The translations under genes were made by a program, and so were the position numbers. 64,000 nt of DNA, taken from the NCBI RefSeq assembly GCF_001431315.2, contig NZ_LKHV02000001.1, forward strand, positions 744,001 through 808,000. The letters run 5' to 3'. This DNA comes from Candidatus Berkiella cookevillensis. GTDB lineage: Bacteria; Pseudomonadota; Gammaproteobacteria; Berkiellales; Berkiellaceae. The notes under the pieces were generated by a model. That model did not search any database. It saw only the letters and a program-made list of their open reading frames with translations, and was not told where the DNA came from. Positions 9,401 to 17,517 of the stretch are shown in pieces (position 1 is the stretch's first letter; each line of letters opens with the position of its first letter).

Positions 9401-9926
9401 TTATTACCTCACCAATTCGATATACCTTTGAGTAAAGTAATAGCCCAATTAGTTGTGTTTGCGATCTAGAAGGTAATAGTTGATATACATGTTATTTCAT
9501 TTAAGCTGTTCTTTTGAAAATTGCGAATTCTCTTTTTAGCCCGGGAAAACGCGAGCGTTTTCCCGGGCTTCAAGCGAAATTGGCAGGAAGAAATACCTCT
9601 CTTTTGTTGAAAACCCAATAAATGAGGGGAGTAGGAGCATTTAAAGCAAAAAAATATAAATTATCCATAAATGCCAGAAAGCCCATAGTGATTGTGGGAA
9701 TGGGGTTATACACGGCAAAAAAGGAAGGAAGTAGTAATGAGAGGTATTTAATTTTTCGTACCTCTCATCTTTTACCATAAAATTAACAGTTTGTCAACAA
9801 GATGACTTAGGTATATGCACGCTTTATAATTATGTTTTGGTATTGAGGTGAAATAGCCATTTAATCGCACTCATTTGAGGGGTGTGTCCCGACCATCTTA
9901 AAAATGTAGTAGAAGACGAAGGCGAT
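9401..9926. other. Gene-free stretch with two strong hairpins
   Basis: About 525 bases without a convincing gene. It contains a perfect 32-base palindrome at 9538-9569 (listed separately) and a second hairpin at 9737-9768 with 10-base arms ATGAGAGGTA and TACCTCTCAT around a 12-base AT-rich loop. Beyond these I see nothing that codes. It separates the TIR/SIR2 cassette from the toxin-antitoxin cassette and could be a junction between two acquired pieces. Confidence 0.6.
9538..9569. repeat. Perfect inverted repeat, 15-base arms with 2-base loop
   Basis: AGCCCGGGAAAACGC and GCGTTTTCCCGGGCT are exact reverse complements separated by GA. The GC-rich outer part is unusual in this AT-rich region. 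No run of T follows on either side, so it is not a standard intrinsic terminator. It could be a recombination site, a cruciform or a protein-binding palindrome. Confidence 0.75.
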
Positions 9927-10178
9927 TTATAACTCTTCCAATTTAACTGCAATGGCTTTATTTATCTGTTTTTGGCGCTTCCTTACTATTTCACCAAGTT
10001 CAAAATCCTCAAGTGTATCTTGCATTTTTTCGTATGTTTTAGCTGGGATAAGGTATGCAACACGCACATCACGATTTAAAATACCTACAGGTTTTCCTTT
10101 AGACCGTTTTAAAACGGCCATAGGATTTTTCTTAAACTCAGTAATATTTACTGAAGATTTTGCATCAAAAGTTGCCAT
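9927..10178 (-). CDS. Phd/YefM-family antitoxin-like protein without its own toxin
   Basis: 83 residues. The N-terminal half follows the Phd/YefM/StbD pattern: SSVNITEFKKNPMAVLKRSKGKPVGILNRDVRVAYLIPAKTYEKM, a beta-alpha DNA-binding dimer unit, followed by an acidic and helical C-terminal tail (DTLEDFELGEIVRKRQKQ) that would wrap a toxin. No ParE/RelE-type gene follows it; the next 500 bases are non-coding. It lies 3 bases after the HigA-like gene, so it is the third gene of a HigB-HigA-Phd transcript. It may be an orphan antitoxin or an extra regulator. Confidence 0.75.
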   Translation of the reverse strand: MATFDAKSSVNITEFKKNPMAVLKRSKGKPVGILNRDVRVAYLIPAKTYEKMQDTLEDFELGEIVRKRQKQINKAIAVKLEEL

Positions 10179-10181
10179 AAA

Positions 10182-10529
10182 TTAGCCTGAACTTTGAGCT
10201 GATTTTGAATTTTGTAAAGACTCAATTTCTTTAAACTGGCTAATATGCACTTCACCATCAGGGAAACGAGCAATAATATCAAGCTGACCGCCCATAGCTT
10301 CAATATAACTACGAAGTGTAGAGATATACATATCAGTTCTTTGCTCAAGACGAGAAATATTAGCTTGCTCGGTAGACAATACTTCAGCTATGTTTTTTTG
10401 GCTTAATTGACGAGCTTTACGAAGTTCTTGCAAAGGCATTTCACTAAGCATTTTCTTAGCTTTTTCTTCAGAAGCATTTTGAGCTTGTGGCGACATTTTA
10501 TCGCGTAAATTTTTGAAAGGTTTAGCCAT
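10182..10529 (-). CDS. higA: HigA-type antitoxin, XRE helix-turn-helix
   Basis: 115 residues. The HTH core is MPLQELRKARQLSQKNIAEVLSTEQANISRLEQRTDMYISTLRSYIEAMGG, a Cro/CI-type domain as in HigA antitoxins. A strand FPDGEVHISQF follows. It lies 4 bases after the HigB-like toxin gene (toxin first, antitoxin second), which is the order typical of higBA and the reverse of most type II systems. HigA neutralises HigB and represses the operon. Confidence 0.85.
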   Translation of the reverse strand: MAKPFKNLRDKMSPQAQNASEEKAKKMLSEMPLQELRKARQLSQKNIAEVLSTEQANISRLEQRTDMYISTLRSYIEAMGGQLDIIARFPDGEVHISQFKEIESLQNSKSAQSSG

Positions 10530-10533
10530 TGTA

Positions 10534-10884
10534 TTACCCTTCCTTCTTTAGAGTTTCAATATGTTCATCATATAAATCGTCAGCTTTGGGAACATATTCC
10601 TCATACCAACGATTATTTCCTGTTTTATCTCCTCCAATAAGGAGGATACCCACACGTTTCGGATCAAATGCATAAAGGATTCGATAAGGTCTACCTTTAT
10701 GTTGAACTCTTAGTTCCCTCATATGAGAGTGTTTTGATCCATTTATCCCAGAAGAGTGGGGAAATTTTAAATTAGGGCCACATTGCTCTAATAACCTGAC
10801 AGAAGCATCGATGTCGGTTTGCTCCTCTTCGGTTAGGTCTTCCCACCAATCACCAAATTCATCGGTGTACTCTACTTCCCACAT
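10534..10884 (-). CDS. higB: HigB-type toxin (RelE/phage Gp49-like mRNA interferase)
   Basis: 116 residues. The family pattern is clear: VEYTDEFGDWWEDLTEEEQ, then SVRLLEQCGPNLKFPHSS, then SHMRELRVQHKGRPYRILYAFDPKRVGILLIGGDK and a C-terminal helix. These are the phage-derived Gp49-like/HigB toxins with a RelE fold, which cleave ribosome-bound mRNA. The basic residues in RELRVQHKGRPYRILY are in the expected strand. First gene of a three-gene minus-strand cassette with higA and a Phd-like gene. Confidence 0.85.
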   Translation of the reverse strand: MWEVEYTDEFGDWWEDLTEEEQTDIDASVRLLEQCGPNLKFPHSSGINGSKHSHMRELRVQHKGRPYRILYAFDPKRVGILLIGGDKTGNNRWYEEYVPKADDLYDEHIETLKKEG

Positions 10885-11133
10885 TTCAGAAACCTTACTA
10901 AAGTATTACACAAAAGACATATGACTTCAAGATTATATTATAAACAGGAGGAAAGGTGAAGATCCTCCCTTTTTCACTATGTATATGCACTTCATACAGG
11001 GTATTTTCAGTGGTACAATTTTATCTAGGTCTTCAAGCAGAAGATTGATTTTTCTCAGGTTTTTCAAGCAAAAATTTGTTAGGTAGAGATCCCACTCGCG
11101 TATTGCCTCATAGCAAAACCTAACCCAAGGGGT

Positions 11134-12527
11134 CGTTCGTTGCCTCATAACTAAAGTAACCGAGAACATTTAATTCAAAGACTTTTATTTTGTTAAAAGC
11201 AGATAAAAAACAAACAGTAAGCTCGAGGCCGTTGCTGAATAGATATGCAATATTCATCTTTCTTCTCCTTAGAGTCGTTGCCTCACATTTGAACTAACTT
11301 TTATGTGCTTAAATATTTCAACCAATTTTGTTTCTATTATTTTCTTAAGTGTAAACGGATTAAGGGTTGCATGAATAGCCTGTAGTTTTTCTTTTGTGGT
11401 ATCTGCAACAGAATCTGACTCTAATACCCGCTCATAAGGCGTTTTTGCAGGTTCATATTGTTTCTTGTATTTAGCGCCAATACGCTCTTTGCTTTTTAGC
11501 TTCATCGATGGCATGAAGTGATTTTGAAGCAGGCTCCATTCGTTTCGGTATAAATCATTCATCAAAACAACCGTTTTCTTTTTGTCTAGCCTGTCATACC
11601 CAAATAGGTTTCGCACATGCGTCCAATTTTTCTGTTCTACATGAGCATTATCATTCTTTTTATAGGGGCGTGAACGTGTAAACTGAACAGGCTTTTCTCT
11701 TTTAGTAAAATAATCATGTAATGCATGATTAATAAACTCACCGCCGTTATCACAATCAAACCCTAAAACCTCAAAGGGTAAAACCTTTTCTATATCACTG
11801 ATACGTTCATAAACAAGGCCACCTTCTTTATTCCACATGGCTCGATTTTCTGTCCAACCTGTAAAAATATCTGTAACGGTTAGACTCCAAGCAAAACGAC
11901 CAGCAACACTATCGCCACAGTGCGCAACAGTGTCTGCTTCCACATAACCTGGCCGTGTTATATCCCAATGACTAAATTGTATTTGTATATGAGATTTTAA
12001 TAATGAGCCAGGTTTGGTTGCACAGCGTCCTTTAAGTTTGTTTGTCGCTCGTATAGGCTTTAGTAAGCGATCGATAGTAGCAGGGCTAATTGATAATAGC
12101 CGGTGCCTTATTTCAGGTGCTAGAGAGCCATAGGTTGACTCATAGCTTGGCAGCCAGAGTTTAATGATGGGTTTTAGCCTTTTGCCACAGGGTTGGTCGG
12201 CGGTAAACCAAATCTGCTTTAATGGCTCTAAGAGGGCGGGTTTATCATACACTGGTTTTAATCCCGCTCTCTTTTTTTCCTTAACTGGTTTCTTCTTTAG
12301 TAGCTGAATCGCATATTTTCTATTGTATCCACATACAGCACAAAACTCATTGAGTATTGCACTCTTTTTTGACCTATCAGCATTCACGTATCGCAACAAA
12401 ATCGCTTGAAGATAGCTCTTTTTTTCTTGATACCCCATATGTGTAACCTCCTGTTCCCTGGTTACTTTTAATATGAGGCAACGAAGCCTACTTTGCGTTC
12501 ATAGAGTTAGATTTAATTTGAGGCAAT
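11134..12527 (-). mobile_element. Insertion sequence of the ISNCY type with doubled ends
   Basis: The element holds one DDE transposase gene and is bounded by end sequences that start TTGCCTCA. Two such ends lie on the left (about 11134, TTGCCTCATAACTAAAGTAA; and 11275, TTGCCTCACATTTGAACTAA), and two, in the opposite orientation, on the right (about 12485 and 12523). A further TTGCCTCATA lies at 11102. The nested ends suggest either subterminal transposase sites or insertion of one copy into another. I could not define a target-site duplication. The right border lies inside an ATP-grasp gene. IS family assignment is tentative. Confidence 0.65.
11269..12438 (-). CDS. DDE transposase (integrase core, ISNCY-like)
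   Basis: 389 residues. An N-terminal HTH region (SAILNEFCAVCGYNRKYAIQLLKK) is followed by a retroviral-integrase-type catalytic core: first Asp in GYVEADTVAHCGDS (about 163), second Asp in GFDCDNGGEFINHAL (about 228), and Glu in KKNDNAHVEQKNWTHVR (about 266). All three acidic residues are present, so it may be active. The last codons (NVRQRL) are read from the inner end repeat, so the stop lies in the terminal sequence. Start ATG at 12438 has an AGGAGGTTACAC ribosome site. Confidence 0.88.
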   Translation of the reverse strand: MGYQEKKSYLQAILLRYVNADRSKKSAILNEFCAVCGYNRKYAIQLLKKKPVKEKKRAGLKPVYDKPALLEPLKQIWFTADQPCGKRLKPIIKLWLPSYESTYGSLAPEIRHRLLSISPATIDRLLKPIRATNKLKGRCATKPGSLLKSHIQIQFSHWDITRPGYVEADTVAHCGDSVAGRFAWSLTVTDIFTGWTENRAMWNKEGGLVYERISDIEKVLPFEVLGFDCDNGGEFINHALHDYFTKREKPVQFTRSRPYKKNDNAHVEQKNWTHVRNLFGYDRLDKKKTVVLMNDLYRNEWSLLQNHFMPSMKLKSKERIGAKYKKQYEPAKTPYERVLESDSVADTTKEKLQAIHATLNPFTLKKIIETKLVEIFKHIKVSSNVRQRL

Positions 12528-13271
12528 TCGCAATAGTTCATCATCTGAAAATCTACCCCATTCCACATAATCTGTTTCTTTAGACTTTAAAGTGATTTTT
12601 ACTGCAATCGTATGGTTGCCAAGCACCATAACTCTAAGTTCATATTTTTTCAGTACCTCTTCTTGATAGATACCAGGCATATTTTGTAAAAAAAGTTCAT
12701 CAGGTAAGTCATTTTTTGTTACTCTTGAAGCATAAAAAACAGAATCTGTCCAGATAATTTGAGAAAAACCTTTATAAATACATGATTTTTTTGAACCTAT
12801 AAAAGTCTTAATAGCTGCTGGATCATTTGAAAAAAGAGTGTTAGGTATAGCCAATCCAACTTTTTTTGCTAACTGAAGCTGATGTATTTTATCATTTTCT
12901 TTTAATAGTGAGTTTATAGGATTTATCCAAAAAGATGAGGGTGTAGCAATATTAGAATATATTGAAGTTAAAAATATACGCAACTCCTTTTCCATAAGAG
13001 ATCTTTCGTCTAAAAGCCTTGGATCATTCAGTTTAGGAAAAGCTATCCGTCTTAACCAAACAGCATCAAATTCAAAGCTCGATGCAATATTGGTTTCCCA
13101 TTTGGAGATGTTATTATTAATGTGTAGTGAATGGTTTTGTATATTACCAGGAGTTGGCATTATCCATCGAGTTACATTTAATTGGTATTTTATTGCTATT
13201 GCCGTTGCAACGGCAATAGCATGGACATCCTTATAAGTGTTTATAATGAGTATATTCTTATTTTTCAACAC
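12513..13271 (-). pseudogene. ATP-grasp peptide maturase (MvdC/MvdD-like), cut by the IS
   Basis: 252 residues. The start (ILIINTYKDVHAIAVATAI), WLRR motif (DAVWLRRIAFPKLNDP) and the ATP-grasp core (HQLQLAKKVGLAIPNTLFS, CIYKGFSQ, YQEEVLKKYELRVMVLGNH) match the graspetide ligases, which join side chains of Thr/Ser/Lys to Asp/Glu in a precursor peptide. Normal members are about 320-330 residues. Here the last five residues RIASN are read from an IS end, and the final segment that should carry the metal-binding Asp/Glu/Asn is missing and not found across the IS. The upstream precursor overlaps its start by 7 bases. Probably inactive. Confidence 0.75.
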
Positions 13272-13465
13272 CAGAATTCATCGCATTGTTGCTTAGTTAT
13301 CCCATTACTTCCTGTTGCCCAGTAACTTGTCCTACAATCTTTGCAAATTGCAGCACCTGAGACATGTTGAACTTCCTCATTTGTCAAAATTTTTTTCGAA
13401 AGTGATTTTGCAAGGGTGCACTTTTTCTTTGAGATGCTTTTAATTGTGTCTTTATTTTTCATCAT
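13265..13465 (-). CDS. RiPP precursor peptide with VSGA leader end (cysteine-rich core)
   Basis: 66 residues, AAGGAG five bases before the first ATG. Lysine-rich leader, then LTNEEVQHVSGA, which has the form of a double-glycine-type leader end, then a core beginning AICKDCRTSYWATG and ending KQQCDEFWC (four cysteines, Thr/Ser and Asp/Glu available for cross-linking). It overlaps the start of the ATP-grasp gene by 7 bases, which supports a precursor-maturase pair. The CKDC motif just after the leader recurs as CNDC in the precursor at 19.7 kb. Product structure unknown; the maturase is truncated. Confidence 0.75.
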   Translation of the reverse strand: MMKNKDTIKSISKKKCTLAKSLSKKILTNEEVQHVSGAAICKDCRTSYWATGSNGITKQQCDEFWC

Positions 13466-13595
13466 GCTTACTCCTTAAAAGATGATTAAGACTAACTGGC
13501 ACAGTTCACTCTTTGATTTTTGACTGAGATGATTGGTCAATTACAGATTCCGAAAAATCAGCTAGTTAATACATTTAAATTATGTTCTATATATT

Positions 13596-14003
13596 TTAAG
13601 AACTTACTTTTTTTAATAAAGTTTTGCTAGCTAATAATAGCTCCTTTAAAAGCTGATCATTAACTTCAAGGTGCCCTTCATATTCTGCAAGATTGCGTTG
13701 ATCATGACATTTGGAAAGTATTCGCCCAATTTCAGGTCCAAGTCCAGTTGTCTGCTGTAACACTTGAAAGACAATATAACGATGGGTGCTACGATAACCA
13801 CATTTTCGTAAAGCAGCTAATGCTAAAGCATGAGCTGCATTGTAAGCTAGATCGAATCGGCTCTCAGGAGAAAGTGAATCTATTTCAGCATCTTTAAGGC
13901 GAGCTTTTCCAGAGCTTACTAGTCCATTAAATTCATCTTGACTGAATGATTCTTTTTTAAGTTGTCCTATTTTCACAAGATTATCTAAGCTGTTTGACTT
14001 CAT
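13596..14003 (-). CDS. HEPN-domain toxin-like protein of a HEPN/MNT module
   Basis: 135 residues, all helical. The segment SRFDLAYNAAHALALAALRKCGYR and the later ILSKCHDQRNLAEYEG match HEPN proteins (SAV_6107 type). The RN-x-x-x-Y stretch RNLAEY lies at the usual place of the HEPN RNase motif. It overlaps the upstream nucleotidyltransferase gene by 23 bases, which is the standard antitoxin-toxin arrangement in HepT/MntA systems, where the MNT partner adenylylates the HEPN toxin. The exact RNase motif is not the canonical Rx4-6H, so activity is uncertain. Confidence 0.75.
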   Translation of the reverse strand: MKSNSLDNLVKIGQLKKESFSQDEFNGLVSSGKARLKDAEIDSLSPESRFDLAYNAAHALALAALRKCGYRSTHRYIVFQVLQQTTGLGPEIGRILSKCHDQRNLAEYEGHLEVNDQLLKELLLASKTLLKKVSS

Positions 14004-14586
14004 CTTCAGTGCCTATTACGAAAATTTTAGGTTGTGTCATTATTTTGGTTAAAAAATGATTTTTTTCTTTCATTTTTTGTTTCCATTCTTGTGGCGTATG
14101 AAAGGTTGGGTTTATCTTTCTCTGAAGTATTGATTCAGCATCAGTCATTATTTTAAAAAAATCACTATAGGTTAAATCATCACCTATTATCATGATATCT
14201 ATATCACTATGTGCATTATCAGATTGTTTAGCGATGGAGCCATATATAAAGGCAATATCGATCTTTTTTCGTAAGGGTTCTAATGCTTTTTGTAAGACAT
14301 CAGACATTCCAAAGGTTTTCAGGATAATATTGCGTAGCTCGTTGAATATTGGAGATCCTTGATTGGCTTTGTATCTTTTTTGATTTCCTACCGATTGAAG
14401 ATTAATCAATCCTACACGTGATAGTTTTTCTAACTCTCTTTGGACAACACCTGAACCCATGTTCGTAAACCTAATAATTTCATTTGTATGAAAATCCTGG
14501 TCTGGTCGGCCATACAGCAGTCCTAGTACCTGCTGGCGTACTTTAGAAAAAAGGGTGTTAGAAAGATTATAAGTATGTGTGTTCAT
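13981..14586 (-). CDS. MNT-type nucleotidyltransferase antitoxin with N-terminal winged helix
   Basis: 201 residues. Residues 1-80 form a winged helix (VRQQVLGLLYGRPDQDFHTNEIIRF... LEKLSRVGLINLQSVGNQKRYKAN), and residues 100-180 a minimal nucleotidyltransferase with IAFIYGSIAKQSDNAHSDIDIMIIG, the GSx-DxD active site. It would add AMP to the HEPN protein encoded by the overlapping next gene. The DNA-binding domain suggests autoregulation; an inverted repeat overlaps its start codon. The -10 box ends only six bases before the ATG, so the transcript may be leaderless. Confidence 0.85.
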   Translation of the reverse strand: MNTHTYNLSNTLFSKVRQQVLGLLYGRPDQDFHTNEIIRFTNMGSGVVQRELEKLSRVGLINLQSVGNQKRYKANQGSPIFNELRNIILKTFGMSDVLQKALEPLRKKIDIAFIYGSIAKQSDNAHSDIDIMIIGDDLTYSDFFKIMTDAESILQRKINPTFHTPQEWKQKMKEKNHFLTKIMTQPKIFVIGTEDEVKQLR

Positions 14587-14621
14587 ATGGGTATGATAGT
14601 ACCCATATTGGGTATAGTCAA
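14585..14621 (-). promoter_or_regulatory. Promoter and operator of the MNT/HEPN module
   Basis: On the minus strand TTGACT (14616-14621), a 17-base spacer and TATCAT (14593-14598) form a good sigma-70 promoter. The -10 ends six bases before the ATG. An inverted repeat ATATGGGT / ACCCATAT (14585-14592 and 14601-14608) covers the -10 and the start codon, with a further overlapping half site. This fits repression by the winged-helix protein it drives, and a leaderless or very short leader mRNA. Confidence 0.65.
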
Positions 14622-14715
14622 GTTTTAACGCAAAAGGACATTATTCAAAGAAATTCATTATTTTAAACGATGATCTTCAGTTTTCTGTTCAATAAAAGTG
14701 TATTTTATAATTTCT

Positions 14716-15525
14716 TTACAATGCAATAATTTCTTGAATTTCAGGTCTAGTATATTCTGCTGAGCCAGATTTAACTGTAAGATTATCACATGCTTGCCAA
14801 TGGGCTTTACTGTGTGTGTGGCCGCAAAGCACTAAAAATTCGATATCAGTATTCTCTTGTGCAATTTGCATGAGTATACCGCCGGTGGCTTTGGACGAGA
14901 AAAATGGAAGAAAATCATCGCTACTTATTCTCCCTTCATGCAGACACGCTTCTCTAAAAGGTGGAACATGTATGAGGACTATGACTTTTTTAGGATGATA
15001 ATTTTTTATTCCATCAACCAGACTAATTTTTAATTGCTCTGCGTCTTTATCGGCTAATTGCTGCATTTTTTCAAGCAATGAATATTTGCCAAGTATGTTA
15101 CTTTGAAATAAATCATTGATCATTCGACTGTCATTTAGGATGACACGGCTATTAGCATAATCACCATAACGCCCATCAGCCCAGCAATCCTCACCCAACA
15201 AAATAGTTTGATGTCCTAAGTCTTGTACCCCAGATATTGGAAGCCAATGAAGTAATGTTTTATTCTTGGTGAGAGCACTCATTTCTTGGCGTAAGGAGTC
15301 GACTTGGCCATGGTAATAATCATGATTGCCAAGCACGAAATAGATGGGTTTTTGAATGATATCAGCCATTTCTTTTAAGATTTTGGATACCGAAGGTGCT
15401 TCAGCAATATCACCGCTAATCAGAATTTTATTGCCAGAGGCGGCTATTATTCTTTGATAAAAATCCATTCTATCTTCTTTGCTTAGAAAGTTAAGATGGA
15501 TATCTGTTAACCAAATTAATTTCAT
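14716..15525 (-). CDS. Calcineurin-like metallophosphoesterase
   Basis: 269 residues. The metal-binding motifs are in order: LTDIHLN (D-x-H, residue 7-9), ISGDIAEAP (GD), VLGNHDYYHG (GNHD), a histidine in VLIHVPPF, and CGHTHSKAH (GHxH). These define the binuclear metal centre of the calcineurin-like fold. No signal peptide, so cytoplasmic. The substrate (phosphoprotein, nucleotide or nucleic acid) cannot be told. It is upstream of the MNT/HEPN operon on the same strand, with a 130-base gap that contains the MNT promoter. Confidence 0.85.
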   Translation of the reverse strand: MKLIWLTDIHLNFLSKEDRMDFYQRIIAASGNKILISGDIAEAPSVSKILKEMADIIQKPIYFVLGNHDYYHGQVDSLRQEMSALTKNKTLLHWLPISGVQDLGHQTILLGEDCWADGRYGDYANSRVILNDSRMINDLFQSNILGKYSLLEKMQQLADKDAEQLKISLVDGIKNYHPKKVIVLIHVPPFREACLHEGRISSDDFLPFFSSKATGGILMQIAQENTDIEFLVLCGHTHSKAHWQACDNLTVKSGSAEYTRPEIQEIIAL

Positions 15526-15637
15526 AGTAACCCGCTAATGATTTTTTTATAAATTAACTTTAGCTTTACTTGTTACAGCGAGAAAAAGCAATTTTTTTTG
15601 TTCTTTGATAGGAAAATAAAATGTAGTTTGACAAAGC

Positions 15638-15671
15638 TTCAAGTAAGCCATGAGACTATAGCTTACTTGAA
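15638..15671. repeat. Hairpin with 11-base arms
   Basis: TTCAAGTAAGC (15638-15648) and GCTTACTTGAA (15661-15671) are exact reverse complements with a 12-base loop. It lies between the divergent metallophosphoesterase gene and a broken regulator gene. No T-run follows, so a terminator is unlikely; an operator or recombination relic is possible. Confidence 0.55.
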
Positions 15672-15698
15672 TTCACTACTACCATACTTAAGCAGGCG

Positions 15699-16106
15699 TT
15701 TCATCGGTTTTTTCATTGAATACGGGCAACTCAAACATTCGCAACCCAATATTAGTTTCTTTCATTGCCAAGGGGCTTTTGCCTTATAAAGGACTTGGTT
15801 CAGGTATTAAACGGGCACTTGAGGCAAATGTCTATGATTAGCTTTGTAGATGATAGGGATGGATGTCTGTTTATTGCCACAGTTCACCGATCTGAGTTAT
15901 CAGCTTCCAGCAAAAGATCGGAGAAAACGGAAGAGGTGATATTACATCTTCTTCGGGAAAACCCTAAGATGACTATAAAAGAGCTATCTGATGCTATTGG
16001 AATTGCGTCTAGAAACATTGAGATGCAGTTATCGAAACTAAAGAAAAGCAAAAAGATTGAACGTATTGGCCCTGATAAGGGAGATTATTGGAAGGTAAAT
16101 GACTGA
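15699..16106 (+). pseudogene. Broken C-terminus of a RecG-like/Schlafen-AlbA ATP-binding transcriptional regulator
   Basis: One frame reads NIRNPILVSFIAKGLLPYKG and LGSGIKRALEANVYD, then stops at about 15840. The next frame continues MISFVDDRDGCLFIATVHRS, followed by a winged helix (TEEVILHLLRENPKMTIKELSDAIGIASRNIEMQLSKL). Together they match the C-terminal half of the AlbA_2/HATPase-c-4 regulators, with one frameshift. The N-terminal half is absent. A complete reading from ATG at 15765 would give only a 113-residue hybrid, so I treat this as a pseudogene. Between its end and 16232 no gene is seen. Confidence 0.6.
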
Positions 16107-16232
16107 TAAAAAAGCCTCACCGAACGAGACATCTGTTCCAAGTACATTACACCAGCTATCACGAGCGCTGGATGGGACTTATTGACGCAAATCCGAGAAG
16201 AAGTAAGTTTTATCAAAGGTCGTATCACCTCT

Positions 16233-16625
16233 TTAAACTTCAATTGTATAGCCTAATTCTACGTCACATGCGGCTTGTCCACCCCGTATGCCCCAATTTT
16301 CACTACTCGTTTCCCTTAAAAGAATTTTGACATGATCTTTAGGAATGCCGAATTGCCCTAAATTTTCAATAATCAGACGGTATAGGTTTCGCTTGGCAGC
16401 AATAGAGCGGCCTGCAATGCAATCAATGCTGATATTCATATATAGTTCAGGATGAGTTTTAGTGGATGGCGCTGGGAAGCGGTGAGGCTCATGAGCTAAA
16501 AGTCGAATATTGATATCATCAGGCTTTTTAAAAGCGTCTTGAATGGCAGAGTGAACAGCATTCATTAAAGCTATTTCCTGTTCGGGAGAATATTTTTTTC
16601 TAACTTCGAGCAATACAAATGGCAT
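16233..16625 (-). CDS. Tautomerase-superfamily protein
   Basis: 130 residues. It begins MPFVLLEVRKKYSPEQE, so Pro2 becomes the catalytic N-terminal proline after Met removal. It then carries the fold's beta-alpha-beta pattern twice: first through AVHSAIQDAFKKPDDINIRLLAHEPHRF, then YMNISIDCIAGRSIAAKRNLYRLI and VKILLRETSSENWGIRGG. This is the 4-oxalocrotonate tautomerase/MSAD superfamily; the length and the ENWGIRGG end fit the Tautomerase_3-like members of about 130 residues. Substrate unknown. Monocistronic. Confidence 0.8.
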   Translation of the reverse strand: MPFVLLEVRKKYSPEQEIALMNAVHSAIQDAFKKPDDINIRLLAHEPHRFPAPSTKTHPELYMNISIDCIAGRSIAAKRNLYRLIIENLGQFGIPKDHVKILLRETSSENWGIRGGQAACDVELGYTIEV

Positions 16626-16894
16626 GATGCTTATCTCTTGAGATCTTTAGTGCTGAATTGACAGGCTTAAATAGTAGTTCATCTCAATAATTAAGCAAGA
16701 GCCAACCGATCAAAATTATTGATAAACATTAATAAGGATTTCCTATTATCAAAAATGCTAAAAATCATTAAGAACTGCTTTTTCTTAAAAAAATATTGCT
16801 TTGCACAAAAAACAGCGTATCTTTATGTCACTTAAAATTAGTAAACATCGATTCTGCTGATGTAAGGCTAAGTGTGTAGAATATAGGAGGATAA

Positions 16895-17386
16895 ATGACC
16901 GTAGAAGGCATCAAGAACAACAGTAGAAGTACAAAAAATCCAATCAGTCATTTTTGGAATAAACTTGAATTTTACAGCTTAAGACCACGATTAAACAGAT
17001 TAAAATATATTGCATTAAACTCATTTTGGCTAAGCATAATTTTTATGTTAGTGCTTATCGATCAAGAAGTAGCTATTATGTCATCAGGTGTGAAAGCGCT
17101 TATTATTTGTTTAATATTGCCCAATTTTCTTGGCTTAAGAATAAGAAGATTAAATGATTCAAATCGTTCAGGTTGGTGGTTATTAATTAATATAATTCCA
17201 ATTCTGGGAAATATTACCTCTTTGATTTTTTTATGTTTTTGGCCTGGCACAAAAGGTAAAAATCGTTATGGAGAAGAGCAATCAAAAACTGAACTTTTTT
17301 ATTATTTTTTGATTTTATCAATACCTTTGGTTCTTTTGCTATCGATATTATTAGGGTTTTCAAATGGAGAAAATTTAGGACGGTAG
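16895..17386 (+). CDS. DUF805 inner-membrane protein
   Basis: 163 residues with AGGAGG before the ATG. The family signature is clear: RPRLNRLKYIALNSFW, then RIRRLNDSNRSGWWLLINIIP, and WPGTKGKNRYGE before the last membrane segment. Four hydrophobic segments are visible (about 48-65, 68-85, 102-122, 132-152). DUF805 proteins are small integral membrane proteins of unknown function (YhaH/YhaI type in E. coli). A strong terminator follows. Confidence 0.88.
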   Translation: MTVEGIKNNSRSTKNPISHFWNKLEFYSLRPRLNRLKYIALNSFWLSIIFMLVLIDQEVAIMSSGVKALIICLILPNFLGLRIRRLNDSNRSGWWLLINIIPILGNITSLIFLCFWPGTKGKNRYGEEQSKTELFYYFLILSIPLVLLLSILLGFSNGENLGR

Positions 17387-17388
17387 CG

Positions 17389-17424
17389 TTAATTCCCTCA
17401 AATTTGAGGGAATTAAAATTTTAA
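17389..17424 (+). terminator. Intrinsic terminator after the DUF805 gene
   Basis: A perfect palindrome TTAATTCCCTCAAA / TTTGAGGGAATTAA (17389-17416) is followed by AATTTTAATTT. The position right after the DUF805 stop fits termination on the plus strand. Confidence 0.7.
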
Positions 17425-17517
17425 TTTCAAAGGCATAGAATCTGCAATTGATTGCCTTCGACAGCTTAACCTTTAATATAGATTAAATAAATAAGCATCT
17501 TTCAAATCTATTGCAGC

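Noticed and set aside
9876..9893. TCCCGACCA resembling a tRNA-Pro 3' end, considered as an attachment site
   Set aside because: Only nine bases match the tRNA-Pro end at 40.4 kb and it does not match tRNA-Val, the integrase-side tRNA.
10933..11169. Open frame of 78 codons on the minus strand
   Set aside because: Lies across the IS end repeats (TTGCCTCA copies), has no ribosome site and no family likeness; probably not a gene and not the missing end of the ATP-grasp gene.
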